Assembly (NCBI GenBank): GCA_021396245.1
Contig: WNYE01000009.1
Span: forward strand, 372,001-436,000
Source: Sporothrix humicola
Taxonomy: Eukaryota; Ascomycota; Sordariomycetes; Ophiostomatales; Ophiostomataceae
Direction: 5' to 3'
DNA: 64,000 nt
Shown here piece after piece: positions 34,831-46,813 of this stretch; the stretch's first letter is position 1, and each line of letters begins with the position of its first letter. The translations under genes were made by a program, and so were the position numbers. The notes below the pieces were generated by a model, which worked only from the letters and a program-made list of their open reading frames with translations, had not been told where the DNA came from and searched no databases.

Positions 34831-37471
34831 CTACCACCCATCGCCCCAGCCGTCGGCATCGTCGTCGTCTTTTGGTGCCAGGTTGATCTTCTTGGCCACC
34901 GGCTTCTTTGCTGCCGGCTTGGCGACTGGTTTTGCGGCCGGTCTTGTAGCCGACGGCACACGGCTGGACGCAGACGATCCTGGCTTCGACAGACCCTTGG
35001 GCAGGGCCTTGCCGCCACCGGCAATGCTGCTCTTCTTCTTGGCCTCCTGCGCCGCCAGCCAGCCCGCAAAGTCGGGCTCGGCGTCGTCATCGCCAAACGG
35101 CTGCACGCCGCCACTGCCACTTGCAGAGCGGCCGTTTGCGGACGATGTGTTCTTCTTTGCGGCGAAGGGATCGGCATTTTCGTTATTTTGGCCTCCATCG
35201 TCACCCCAGGCGTCACCTCCGTCGTCGCCGAAGCCGTCGTCCATGGCACCCCATGCGTCGTCCTCGGCTGCATCAGCGGCATCGTCGGCTGCGTCGCCAA
35301 AGAAGGAGTCACCGCCAGCCACATTCGTCGAGGACGAGTTGCGCGACATGGGCTGCGACGCCGACGGCGAGCGCACGGCCTGGCGGTGCAGCGTCGAGGC
35401 AGAGGCTGTGCTGTGCATCGAGGGGCGGCTTGCTGTTGGCGCGGTGGCTGTCGTAGGCGTTGTTGCTGAAGAAGCCGTGGAGCCTGACTCAATCTCGCCA
35501 GCGGCGGCAGACAGTTTGTTGGTAAAGGAAGAAATGGCCCAGCCGGCCCATGAGCTGCTGGAATCTGGCTGCGGCGTGCTCATGCGTGCGGCACCGTTGG
35601 CATTGGCGTCGCCGCCGGCAGCCGCCGAAGATGGCGGTGGCAGCACGGAGTCGGGCATGGCGGCCGCTGCTTTGCGGATCCGTTGCATAAAGACGTCCAT
35701 GGTCTTGGTGGCCTGGTCGCGCACGAGCTTCTCCTTGTCGAGAAGGACGGCACAGATGGCAGGCAGGATACGCGCCGCCATGTCCTCTGGCGTAAAGTAT
35801 TCTGCTGTGGCTGCCAGAGCGAGCAAGGAAGCGTTACGGGCGTGAACAAAGGGATCGCGCAGGGACCGCGAAAAGGCGGCAATGAGCACCTTGCTTCGCG
35901 ACGAGGTGCCTAGGTTCTTGGCAATCTTGCCTAAGCAGATCGTGGTGTTGGTACGGATGCCGGGCTGCTCGTCGTTGGCCGTCTTGGCCAGGTACCGCAG
36001 CAGCTCGCCGTTGATGGTGCGGTCGGACAGTTTGGGCACAAACACGAGCACAGACTTTAGTGTCTGCTCACGCACAATAGGCGCAATATCTGTAAATCCG
36101 CCAACTACCTGTGGGAAGATCTTGTCGTTGACAATCTTTTGGGTGAAGCGATCGATCATGAGAGGGAGGTTGTCGAGCAGGCAGACGCGGATGCCACGGT
36201 CGGGGTTGGCAAAGAGGCGGATAACAACGGGTGTGACCTTGGATTCAAAGTCGTCGTTGGACAGCTTCGTACCAATCTTCATGACGATGCTAAACGCCTT
36301 GGGGCCACCGCCGCCAAACTCGACGGACTTGAGCAGCTCGGGCAGCACCTTCATCTTGAAGAAGTCCTCGGGGACGTCGTCTGTCAGACCGTCCAGGTCG
36401 CTGTTTTGTTAGTGGAAAAGTTCAATATAAAAAGAATAACGCGAGCTCTACTCACTCTAAGAAAGCCTCCCGCTCGTCCTCGGTCTTGACCCCGAGGTTC
36501 TCGATGCCATCTGTGAGCTTGATCAGGGGCGAGTCGAAGAATGCGCCGCTGCGCTGGCCCATGTCCAAGAAGTTGGCAACGCTGATGCGCGCCTTGGGGT
36601 TTGCGTTCACTAGGCGCTTGTAGCCCGTCTGCATCGTTGGTGGGACACCCTTTGTCTGGCCGGCCTGATCGCTGCCGGCAAAGTCGCCGTTAAAGGCCTC
36701 GTATATCAAGACGCCAAAGTTGAATGAATCGACCACCCAGTGGTTGCTGCGCTTGATGGCGTCCCAGCCGTTGCGGGCCAGCTCGGGCGGCGTGTATCGG
36801 GCGGCGTCGGGCACAAGGCTGCCGTAGTTGTAGATGATGGCCTCGTCGTCCTTGACGTTGCTGAGGACTTCGAAGCCGCCGAGTTTCCATTCGCCGCTCT
36901 CGGATGTGAAGATGGACGCGACCTTGAGGCTGCCGTGGACGGAGGACGCCTCATCGTTGATGAATTTGATTGTGCGCTACACCGTCAGTACGCCGGCAGG
37001 TGAAGTATTTCGAGGCTGTCGAGACCTACCGCAATGTTAAAGAGTCCCCACTTGAGAGTCTCTGGGCTTAGACTCTTGCGCTTCACGTGCCACCGCAGAG
37101 GCACCAGCCGCTCTGTCGCAATGTAGATGTATGTGTCCGTCTCAACGGTGTCGAGAACCTTGATGACGCCGGGGTGTCGTAGTGTGCGGAGCTTCTTGAG
37201 GGCATTTCGTGCCAACGGTAAACGCGCTTTGTTCGCGGTGACGTCAAAGGAGAAGATGCTGCAGTTGGATCCGTCTTCCTGTAGTAGTTGTTAGAGGGGC
37301 GGGTCCAAAATGGCAAAACTAAGAAAGCAGTAGGACATGGAGACGCACTCGTCGGGTTCCGTTGTACAGCGTCCAGATGGAAGGGTCGAGGTCGACGCGA
37401 TCGCCAAAAGAATAGGGAAACGCGGGCCCCTTGGCGATGGCCGACGCGACGGCCGACTTGAGAAAGTCCAT
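34831..37471 (-). CDS. CEX1: SCYL1/Cex1-type pseudokinase with HEAT repeats
   Basis: Four exons (37471-37349, 37278-37030, 36976-36456, 36400-34831) encode 820 residues; introns are 70, 53 and 55 nt. The family joins a catalytically dead kinase domain to HEAT repeats; yeast Cex1 works in nuclear tRNA export and human SCYL1 in COPI/Golgi traffic. Residues ~1-290 are the pseudokinase: LKKLRTLRHPGVIKVLDTVE replaces the usual lysine-helix region, and GEWKLGGFEVL stands where an active kinase has DFG. Residues ~300-570 hold HEAT repeats (PVVIRLFANPDRGIRVCLLD, DEQPGIRTNTTICLGKIAKN). The C-terminal ~240 residues are disordered and acidic, with scattered tryptophans and a terminal WGDGW. The start choice matches the SCYL1-like N-terminus (PFPYSFG-type block, here FPYSFGDRVDL). 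SCYL2/Scy1 is less likely because of the KLGG block and short length. Confidence 0.92.
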
Positions 37472-39742
37472 CGGGGGCGGGGCGCACGTCGAAAGTCCGG
37501 GGCGACGGTTGCGCTGGAGGGAAGCGGAGGAGGGAGGTGAGGTGAGGTCGTGGATTGCGGTGTTGTTTAAGTTGGCAGAAAAAGGACAACAAGGCTGAAG
37601 GTTGACAATATATTCGCAAGAAATTAAAAGGGGCCTATATTTCGTGCACCATGGATAGGACAGGTCGATCGAAGCTTCCCTGCTTTAGGTTCACCCCTCC
37701 TGCCTTTTTTGGCGCGACGTGTTTAAATTCCTAAAGTACCCAGTCCGCTGTCTCAGGGTATTTTGGGGTAATTTACCTGCTGTAATACTTGAGGCGCGGC
37801 CTGGACCAATGGCGCGAGGGGTAGATAATGCCACTAACCAGCCACGGTCCATAGTTGTTCCACCACCGGTTATTACTGGATGGCGCCTACCTCGTCCGCC
37901 ATCTCCTCTCTTTTCCTCGTGGTCTCTGGCCTGTCTCGGCAGGGGACAGAAGGCTGAGAGAAGGCGCGATGCAGCGCGCAATGCAAATGGGGGAAGGAAC
38001 GGACGGGCGAACTAGCGCTGCAATGGACAAAGTGGGTTGCGGTTGCCGCTTGGGGTGTCTCTTTACGCCATTTTACCTTGGCTTTTGGGCGTCTGTACGC
38101 CGGTAACTCCTTCCTGTCTGATATAACGCTTTCCCCGGCGCGCAACTACTGGTTTTCGCAAAATCGCCCGCCCCCTTGTCGTCTATTTCTATTTCTCTTC
38201 GGCGTCTATCAACGGTTCACATTCTCGCCTTGTCGTCCTGTCGTCCTGTCGTCTACCAGCCTCGCCCGACTCTCTCGCGACCCCACGACGCAGAGCCTTC
38301 TGTCGCTCTTATCGGCCTCGTTACCTTCTGTCGCATTCTACTTTCTAGTCGGCGACTTGTCGGTCGTCCAGCGAGATCGGCAAGACACGCACAACCACAC
38401 AGACAAGGCTCTGTGTACTGCGTGAAATCGTCAAATCCCACACGCCTTTCGTCTCTCCGGCCACAATACGTGCGGCTACCCGCTGGATTGCCCCGCTCTC
38501 GCCGGCGTCCCTGAGATTGCACATTATTCCGCGATTCCCGACCAAGGGCACGCGACTCGCGCTTCTCATGCTTCATCTGTAGCCAGACAGACGGTGAAGG
38601 AGGAGACGAAAACGCGCGACAACCAGCCTGCTGCACTGCTAGGGTTTTGTCCTGGACAGCCGTGAACAGCAGCTTTTTCTCATCGCCTCGGTATGTATCC
38701 TTTTCGCATGTCTCGCGCACATTTTTTATATCTGCTTTTTAGTTCTTCCTCTTTCCCCTATATCGTGCTTTTTTCTCACCCACGTTTTTGCCCGTCCTCT
38801 CATCTCATCCCCATCCTACCTCAGCCTTCCCCTCTTTTCTGTCTCATTTTCCCGCTCTTCCCCTTCTTACATTCTTATTCTTATTTTCATTCCCCATTTC
38901 CCTTCATCCAGCCCCGCAATATCCGTCAATGATGACTATTGGTAAAAGGTCAGACAGCCGCGAAACAGACCTTTCTGGTTTACATGCCATCTTTTTCCTC
39001 CGCTTTACAGGTGTCCCTTGTATCGCAACTCAACCACAAGTTTATACTTGATCGTCCATTGGGCGATTTCTGTGTTTTTCTTGTGGCTGAGCGGCAACCT
39101 CTGTTTTTATTGATTCTTTCAATCCACCTGGCATCTTCTTCAATGGCCTGCTGTGGCAAACGGGGGAGGCTGCCACCGATTCCTTACATAGGCGCTGTTG
39201 GTCTGGCCTCCTTGGTCAGCCATCGTGTCTCTTGGACTGCCACTATTTTGGAGTCCCGGCTGCACAAGTGTGTGCAGATGCTTGCCTATTTTTATAGACA
39301 ATCACCATCTCCACACACATTTGGTATCGGGGCCAAAGGCTATGGCAGACAGTCGGCAGTGCAAAGTGAGATAGCAGTGAGCCGCTGCCATTTCGGTGGT
39401 GACGCATTCACTGCTCCCTTGCCTTACATTGCCACCTTATAACTACGAGACGAGCACCTGTGGAGGTCAAAGATGTCATGAGTAACCGCTTGGCTGGGCG
39501 CAATGGTGACCACTATAAAAACTGAAAAGACCTGAGACGGACCCCCTTACTCATATTTTTCTTTTCCGCTCCCATGTTTAAGAGACGATGCCACCCCCAT
39601 GTCATTTTCTTCACTTTCACTCATGCTAACAATACAAAGCCGGGATGGTCCTTTGATATTGACATACACTTATATCAATTGACACTCCCTCTTTGGTGGT
39701 TTCAATGTTCTTCGTCGCTCCACGACCAGATCGACCACAAAG
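37472..39742. other. Intergenic region between divergent CEX1 and the CCCH-cluster protein gene
   Basis: No protein gene is recognised. A CCAAT-type word lies near 37805. A strong 5' splice site (GTATGT) at 38691 with a C/T-rich stretch and a CATCCAG acceptor near 38911 suggests an optional upstream non-coding exon for the gene at 39743. The TATA box at 39514 would serve a shorter transcript. Confidence 0.45.
39514..39520 (+). promoter_or_regulatory. TATA box upstream of the gene at 39743
   Basis: TATAAAA lies ~225 bases before the ATG, followed by a pyrimidine-rich stretch; the transcription start is inferred near 39545. Confidence 0.5.
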
Positions 39743-41851
39743 ATGCGGGACGCATCGGTTCCAGAGGCAAAGGCACCACGCCGAGATGCCTACGACGTCA
39801 ACGGCAGGCTATTCAGCAACCCCAATGGAACTGTTGACGGCATTATGAACAGCATTTTACGAGGCACGGCACACGACAGCACACTGCCAAGATTAAACGG
39901 ATCTAGCTACAGTAGGCCGGCCATTCGTGGTAGCTTCTTTGGCCACCATGGCCCAGGATTCCCGCCGCCAGAGCCTTGCAATTTTTCGGGATGTGTAGCC
40001 CGGGCATGGATGTCAACGCCGTTTTGCTTCCAACACTTGGCTGGGATACGTTCAAACAAGCAAAAAGGAACGACCACGGCACCAACACCAACGGGAACGG
40101 GGACCGGAGCATCAACAGCGCCTTCGACTGGGCCACCCGTAACAGACTCAATAAGAAATCCGCCGTTGCAAGCCTCCCAATCTCCCATTACAGGCTCCCC
40201 AGCCGCCGCCGCCGCAGCGGCCGCCATGGCGATATCCCCGTTTCCAATGTCCAGTGCCTCGCACACGGCAAGGAACACGTTGCCGACTACTTATATGGGT
40301 CGTAAAACAACCCTGGGTGGTGGCCCTCGTCCAGCATCTTTAACAACTTCTTCTCATGGGCCCCGGGCAGGGGCATCATCATATATTAACGGTGCGCCTG
40401 TTACGCCGTCATCAAGAGCTGGCGGCGAAAGTCCAGGAAGCTCGTATTTTGGCCATTCACATACGCTTTCACAGCAAAACATTGCCTCGTCCCACAATCA
40501 GAACAATGGAGAGCAAGGCAAACAGAATATTGACAAGGATATGACGGCTGCAGCTGGCGCAATTTTGACGCCGTCGGAAAGCCCACCCGATATGGGGGAG
40601 CGGCTAAATTCCAGGAAACGATCTCGGTCTGATTTCCAAGACCCACGTCATGTCAGCCAACAAACGAACGGGGCGAACGGTGCGTCTGCAAACAATGACA
40701 AAGGGACCGAAAGCTCAACGAGCAAGTTATCAAGTCAAGGAAATGACGGATCAATACTGCCAACTACAAATTCACGACTGTCCAATGGCTATGATACCCG
40801 GGCAGGACCGTCCACATATAATAGATTGGGCAACCCCCAAACACACCAACAAACAGCCACGCCAGCGGCACAAAATCAAAATAAAACCCCAACGCTAAGT
40901 CCAGACCAACACCATGGCACAGACGTCACCGCCACGGCCGGACCTTCGACTTCCTCTACATCTTCAACGTCGCCTACGCCCACAAGATTAGGACTGCGGG
41001 AAGCACTGAAACGTCGCATCGAAGAGCGAGAGAAGCAAAAGCAGCAAGCCCAAGCCAACGGCACGTTGGACACTGCATCAATAACAAGCACGCCCATAGT
41101 GCCCATGACGTTCTCTCTGGACACCTACATATACAGCCAGGGTCCGGATGTAGCGCCTCTGTCACCGCCGCCCGAGGTGTTGATTCCGTCCAGGAGGAGG
41201 TTGGAGGAAGAGTCGGCTGAAGTAGCCTCGACCCTTCCAACTGCCTATTCCTATTCTCTGTCCAGAAAGGAAGCCAAGGACAAAGGCAAAGAAACGGACG
41301 ATCCTGAATTCGTCTATGCACACATTGACCCACGCGTGCACTGGACCCGGGCCCGGTCCCAGGACTGGCACGACGCGAAACAAAAGGAGATTGCGGCACG
41401 GGGTGGGCGCAAGGCCAACTTTGGCAAAGCAGCCCAGCGTGCCGCCGCCGCACGATGTCTAGCCGAGAAGGAGGCAGCAGAGGAGGCAGCGAAGGCTGCT
41501 GCTGCTGCTGCTGCTGCGGCCGCCTCCCAAACCGACGAAACGACTGGCAGCGCAGGCGGAGAAAACACAGTGGAAGAGTCTCCCAGCGGACGCCGTAGCC
41601 TTAGGAATCATAAAGCGTCCGCAAGGCCTGCGTCACAGCCCACGCCAGCAGCGCCGGCTCCAGTCATGCCCCAGGTTCCTTCTACGTGGTCGGGCGAGCT
41701 GCCCATCGAAGTAGCATCCAACAGGTCGTGGGTGTCCATGCTGAGAAGCTTTGCCCAGGACGAGCACGAATGGAGGACACAGCAAACGCCAGCAAATGAA
41801 GCAAACCAAACGGCCCACAAATCGAATGGACGCAATAAGGGGCGACACTGA
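39743..41851 (+). CDS. Disordered protein with a short CCCH cluster, possible chromatin-associated factor
   Basis: This single-exon gene encodes 702 residues. Near the N-terminus C79, C84, C95 and H98 (EPCNFSGCVARAWM, then TPFCFQHLAG) form a C-x4-C-x10-C-x2-H cluster, which resembles one half of the zf-C3Hc3H motif of INO80/KANSL2-type chromatin proteins; that link is tentative. Residues ~105-400 are low-complexity Thr/Ser/Asn/Gly with short poly-Ala. A charged helix (REALKRRIEEREKQKQQAQA) lies near 430. A distinctive basic-aromatic block (DPRVHWTRARSQDWHDAKQK) near 535 is followed by an Ala-rich helix. There is no signal peptide or membrane span. Codons are less G/C-ending than in ARP1 or ACO2, suggesting low expression. 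The family is not recognised with confidence. Confidence 0.75.
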   Translation: MRDASVPEAKAPRRDAYDVNGRLFSNPNGTVDGIMNSILRGTAHDSTLPRLNGSSYSRPAIRGSFFGHHGPGFPPPEPCNFSGCVARAWMSTPFCFQHLAGIRSNKQKGTTTAPTPTGTGTGASTAPSTGPPVTDSIRNPPLQASQSPITGSPAAAAAAAAMAISPFPMSSASHTARNTLPTTYMGRKTTLGGGPRPASLTTSSHGPRAGASSYINGAPVTPSSRAGGESPGSSYFGHSHTLSQQNIASSHNQNNGEQGKQNIDKDMTAAAGAILTPSESPPDMGERLNSRKRSRSDFQDPRHVSQQTNGANGASANNDKGTESSTSKLSSQGNDGSILPTTNSRLSNGYDTRAGPSTYNRLGNPQTHQQTATPAAQNQNKTPTLSPDQHHGTDVTATAGPSTSSTSSTSPTPTRLGLREALKRRIEEREKQKQQAQANGTLDTASITSTPIVPMTFSLDTYIYSQGPDVAPLSPPPEVLIPSRRRLEEESAEVASTLPTAYSYSLSRKEAKDKGKETDDPEFVYAHIDPRVHWTRARSQDWHDAKQKEIAARGGRKANFGKAAQRAAAARCLAEKEAAEEAAKAAAAAAAAAASQTDETTGSAGGENTVEESPSGRRSLRNHKASARPASQPTPAAPAPVMPQVPSTWSGELPIEVASNRSWVSMLRSFAQDEHEWRTQQTPANEANQTAHKSNGRNKGRH

Positions 41852-42177
41852 CCTGGGCCTGAAGGTGGCATCTAGAGCTTATATTACATTTTAAGTAATG
41901 AATTGTTGGAGAAAACTGTGGGATATGAACATTGGGTGGGGATTATGTTTTTATTATTTACTGGGACAAACATCATGGGAGGGGCGCAACATCGAAATAC
42001 CAGAGCTCCCGAAGTTTACGGGGTCAGCTCCTTACGTTTATTAACCGCATTTGTTATACAACACGAAAGTCTCATTATCTCCCCTGTGAAGAGCAAAGTA
42101 GACATATGGGAACTGGCAGTGTCATTCTGGTACAAAGTAGTATCTCAACAATCTCTCCTTGGTCATCCTCTCCTCTA

Positions 42178-42210
<33 letters not shown>

Positions 42211-42236
42211 CATATATACGGGATATATACTCCTCA
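41852..42236. other. Convergent 3' region with a CT/CA microsatellite
   Basis: The stretch separates the 3' ends of the CCCH-cluster protein gene and the MFS gene. A CT run passes into a CA run at 42178-42219, then ATATAC words. No gene is seen. Confidence 0.6.
42178..42219. repeat. (CT)n(CA)n compound microsatellite
   Basis: A pure CT tract is followed by a CA tract with one CG interruption, within the 3' untranslated region of the transporter gene. It is likely to vary between strains. Confidence 0.85.
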
Positions 42237-44096
42237 CTAGATACTCTGGCCGCGCTGGGGCTCGTACGGGGCAATGGCAGCCAGGACGGCCATGACGGCA
42301 AAGAGCGCGGCGGCGACGTAGATGGGCACGGAGGTGGAGGTGTCGACATGGGTGCCGATGACGGCGGCGACGATGCCCATGACACGGGCAAAGGAGATGG
42401 CAAAGCCGGTGCCGGTGGCACGATGGGCGGAGGGCAGGACCTCGGGCGAGTAGGCGTAGAGGGCGGAGAAGTAGACGTTGATGGTCAGGGAGCCGATGCA
42501 GTTGAGGGCGACGTTCTGGTCGGCGCTCTTGACGGCGGTATAGCCAAAGAAGATGGCCACTAGGTGTGTTAGGGGGTGGGTAAGGTCCAAGGGGAAGAAA
42601 AAGGCTCAAGGATGAACTCGGCTGGACTCACTCGTCGACAGGGCGCCGATGACCATTGTGAACTTGCGGCCAATGACGCGGATGGTCGTGATGTAGCCGG
42701 CAAACAACGGCCCGAAAATGGCACAAAAGTTGGCCAGCGTGTAGTTGCGCCAGGTGTAGTAGGGCGAGGTCTCGCCAAACTCGGCGCCGCGCGTGGCCAG
42801 GTAGCTGGGTAGGAACATGTAGTAGAGCGGGTAGGCGAGGCCGATGCAGGCCCACAGCAGCCACAGCACGACGCTGGTGACGGCCAGCTTGCGCGTGGCA
42901 AAGAGGCCGCGGAAGTGCATGGCGACCTCGGAGAGCGAGAAGCGCGCGCTGGCATGGGCGGTGGTGACGGTGCCGAGGCGCTGCAGCTGGTCGAGGGTCA
43001 GGCTGCAGCGGCGGTTGTACTTTTTGGCGACGTCGTGCAGCAGCTCAACGCAGGCCTCGTCCTGGCCGCTGCACAGCAGGTACTTGGGCGTCTCACGGAA
43101 GCGCACGACAAAGATGCGCAGCATCGCGAGCAGCAGCACAAAGCCGCCGCCGACGTAGTAAAGATAGCGCCAGCCCATGTTGGCGCTCTTTGGGCAGTCG
43201 TCGGCAGAGGCACACGAGAAGTTGGCTAAACCCACTGTCAGCACTGTAAAAGGAACACGGGACGACCAGTCGCACCTTCCTGTACTCACGCATAAACCCC
43301 CAGGCCATCAGACCGGCCACGGTCTGGCCCACGCCCCACCACAGCGCCATGACGACAATCATAAACTGGTGCCGCGACGGCAAAAACTCGAGGAAAACGG
43401 TGGTGTCGAGGGCCATGTTGCCGCCGGCGCCGGCCGCGGCCAGGGCCACAAAGGCGGCAAAAAAGTTGTAGTTGGGCGCGGCCCCGACGATAATCGTCAG
43501 GATGGCCGACGAGACGAGCGAAAAGTTAAAGGCCCAGCGTCGGCCAATGATGTCGGCTGTCAGGCCCCAGCCGAGCACGCCGACGAGCAGGCCCGCATAG
43601 AGGGCAATGTTGCCGCCGCCCGCGTACGGCGGGCGGAACTCGAGCACCGCCTGCGGGTTGGCGATGCCAATGTAAAAGGTGAGGAGCGAGTCCACGGCGT
43701 ATCTGGAAGGTGCGTCGAGGCACGATTAGCATTGGCATTTAGCAGGAAGGAGTGACTGGCACAGTGGACAGTGGACAGTAACGCATGTCACTCACCCAAA
43801 TCCGTTGAGGAAGAACAGCTTGAGGTGGTAGTTTGTCCAGCCGATTTCGTTGATAGCCTGGTGGTCAGGACACTTTGTCAGTGGTTGTTTTCTTTTCTTT
43901 TTTCTTTTTCTTTTTTTGTTCTCTGATTTCCCTCATTTCCTCTCACCTCGTTCAGCAAATGCATCTTGGCGGCCAGGACCGGGTCGACGTCGCTGTAAGC
44001 GATCAGGTCGCCCGCGTCAATGTCGTGCGGCACGGCCTTGAGGTCGACGTCCTCGGCCTGGGCCTTCTTGTCGTTGTTGTGATCCATGGTGTCCAT
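42237..44096 (-). CDS. MFS transporter (sugar/organic-anion porter type)
   Basis: Five exons (44096-43947, 43857-43796, 43702-43290, 43225-42632, 42559-42237) encode 513 residues, a normal length for the superfamily. The second exon gives the block NEIGWTNYHLKLFFLNGFGY, typical of fungal SV2/SVOP-like sugar-porter relatives. MFS loop motifs are visible: GLTADIIGRRWAFN between helices 2 and 3 and a weaker VIGRKFTMV between 8 and 9. About twelve hydrophobic segments can be counted. A Cys-containing loop (NFSCASADDCPKSANMGWRY) precedes helix 6, a hallmark of this fungal subgroup. The substrate cannot be read from sequence. It lies head to tail with the monooxygenase and cupin genes, suggesting uptake or export of the compound they act on. 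The intron joins all restore conserved MFS sequence. Confidence 0.92.
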
Positions 44097-44763
44097 GGTG
44101 AATTTTGTTGTTGTGTCCCGTGTGGTTCTTGTTTACTCTACTTCCGAGTCACAATAGAACAAAAGCGAGAACATGTCTTTTTTTCTGTTGTCGAGAGCCA
44201 TGTTCCACACGGCGTGCTTTAAATCCCAGGTCAATCGCTGGTAGACCGTATCTTACCGTACTGTAATCTGGGGAATGACAGGGATCATCCACGGTCAGAC
44301 ATCAGACCCGCCAGGCGTATCTCCCCCGCATTCTGGATGGTGATGCAGATGCAGTGGGCCGCGATAGCGACCCGGGATGGCAGCCCGGCACGGCCGACGG
44401 CCCATCCGTAGATAGCAGGATGGATCACAAGACACCATAGGCAAGACACCATAGGTAATACACCCCAAATAACACCAATAAACGATCGAAAATACAGAAA
44501 AGCAATCCCAACACCACGTTGATAGCGAAAAATACCAGACGATGCTCTGATCGGCACTGGTTATCCTGCGTCTCCGTCGAGATATCGAGGCAGCAATACG
44601 ACCTTGTCCAATATCACCTACTCACCGATCTTAGACAACGACCAGGGTTAGCTTACACCGTACTAGGTTTATCTTCACACGAAACACCACGCATCTCTAG
44701 GACTATTGAATAGATCTATCAATTCACACGTGTATTATCAATACTCCTGTCAATACTATCTAG
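44097..44763. other. Spacer between MFS transporter and monooxygenase genes
   Basis: This is the promoter of the transporter gene and the 3' region of the monooxygenase gene, both minus strand. No gene is seen. Confidence 0.5.
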
Positions 44764-46813
44764 CTACTTTTTACTCTCCCCATTCAACCCGCCAACAAGA
44801 TTCTTACTCTTCCTCGGGGTAAATTCGGCGGGAACCTGGGATATCCCAACGCCGCCGCCTCTTTGTCCCCTCGCCGCCTCGTAGTATGCTTCCAAGGGCA
44901 GCGGTTCGTGCGCGTGCAGGTAGTACGCGAGATCGCCTTCTTCGTCCTCGTCGTTTTCTACTCTGGAAAACCCCTGGCCCCAGTACGCGAAGCGGTTGGC
45001 CTGCCGCGGCGTCCACTCATAGTCCTCCCAGCGGTTGGCCTCCAGCACTTCGCGGTAGTGCAGCGAGCTGCCCGGCCATAGGGCGACCACTTTACCCTGC
45101 TTGTTCTTGAACCACGAGTTGCAGCGGCCCGTCCACACCATCCGCTGCATGGCCGCCTGCGTGTGGCGGTCAAAGTCGGCCTGCGCGTCGGCGCGCACGG
45201 AAAACGACGCCACGTCCTGTGCGATCATTTTCTGGACGATGCGCACAAAGTAGTCCGCGGTGGCCTCGAGCGTGCCCATGACGCTGCCGTTGGAGATGGG
45301 CGTGTTGGGGCCGAGAAAGACCAGGTAGTTGGGGAAACCGGCCACGGCCAGGCCACAGTATGCAACCGGGTTGTCCTTCCACAACTCGCGCAGGTCCACG
45401 CCGTTCTGGCCGACGATGGAGAAGCGCGGCCGGAAAGACGTGTCGAAGCCGGTCGCCGCAATGATAACGTCCACGGGCCGCAGCACGCCCCTCGAATCGA
45501 CAACGCCGTCGGGCCGGATCTCGTCGATGTCGCCAAACATGGGCGTGACATTGTCGCACTGCAGCGCCTCTAAATACGGCTCGCCCGGGCTCAGACGGCG
45601 GCAGCCCACCTCGAACGACGGGATCAGCTGCGCCTGCAGCGCCGGGTCGGCAATCGCGGCCTTCATGCTGGCCTCGAGCTCCGTGCGCAGCGCGGCCTGT
45701 TCGTCGCTGCCGCGCACAAAGGCCTTGAGCACCTTGTTGCTGGCCGCCTCCATCTCCTTGCGGCGTGCCAGGTAAAAGTCCGGGTCCGTGCGGAAGCGCT
45801 CCTTCTCCGCCGGCGTGTACTGGTGGTTGCCCTTGGTTGTGGCCATGGACTCGAGCACGGGCGCCATGATCCACGACGGCGTGCGGATGTAGATGTCCGC
45901 GTGCGCGACTGTGGCCTGGATCGCCGGCAGTGTCTGGATCGCGCTGGCACCGGCGCCGATAATGGCCACGCGCTTGCCCGCGAGGTCCGCCGACGCGTCC
46001 CAGTTCGCCGTGTGCAGCACGCGGCCCTTGAAACTGTCTAGGCCCTTGATGTCGGGGAACTTGAAGTTGTTCAGAATGCCGCTGCCATTCACCAAGAGGT
46101 CGCACTCGACGTCCTCGGTGTCGGCGCCATTCTCGACCGAGACGGTCCACGTGGCATGCTCCTCGGACCACACAGCCTTGTTCACCAGGGAATTAAACGT
46201 GATGGACGCGTAGACATTGTAATGAAACGCAACGGCCTTGATATAGGACTGGATCTCGGCGGAGGAAGCGTAGCTGTCTGTCAGAGGAGGTGAAGAAAGG
46301 AAGAAAAAGAAGAAGCAAAGACAACATTGACTTACAATCGGGTCCAGTTGGGATTGGGTGCAAAGCTGTACTGGTACACGTGGCTCGGGACATCACATGC
46401 ACAGCCTGGTCGTTAGACGAATAGACGAACGGGGTGAAAACAAATAAACACAAGGTAAGCACCAGAGGGAACTCACCAGGATACCGATTTTCAAACCAAG
46501 TGCCTCCCACATCGCTGTTCTTTTCGTAGATCCAGACATCGACCCTGTCGTCGAGTGCGTTGCGCAGTTTGATTGCTGAGGTTGAGTGAGAAGATGGTTA
46601 GATGGAGCTGCCTTTTTGCTTTTTGCTTTTTTCCCTTTTCGGCGATATCTTTAGTACCCACCCAGCAATATTCCCGACACTCTATGCGGTTGTCAGCATT
46701 ATACACAGTACTCGATATATCAAAATATCAAAACATTACTCTGTACATTCTCGTGGTCCTCCTCTCACTCACCCTGCTCCAATAATCACACAGCGCAATT
46801 TCCTGGTCGACAT
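44764..46813 (-). CDS. Baeyer-Villiger-type flavin monooxygenase
   Basis: Five exons (46813-46773, 46681-46662, 46575-46477, 46405-46336, 46273-44764) encode 579 residues. Such enzymes use FAD, NADPH and O2 to turn ketones into esters or lactones. The FAD-binding GAGVSG lies at residues 12-17, the NADPH-binding GAGASA at 183-188, the Baeyer-Villiger fingerprint FxGxxxHxxxW (FKGRVLHTANW) at 158-168, and the ATGF motif at 350-353. YEKNSDVGGTWFENRYPG and the following CACDVPSHVYQYSF block are typical of this family and appear only when all four introns are removed. Exon 2 is just 20 nt. The last acceptor has two tandem AGs; the downstream one keeps frame. The C-terminal ~60 residues are acidic and then Gly-rich. 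The substrate is unknown. A transporter gene lies downstream and a cupin gene upstream, all on one strand. Confidence 0.93.

Noticed and set aside
45170..46171. Open frame of 333 codons overlapping the monooxygenase on the same strand
   Set aside because: Out-of-frame shadow of a high-GC exon; Arg/Gly/His-rich nonsense.
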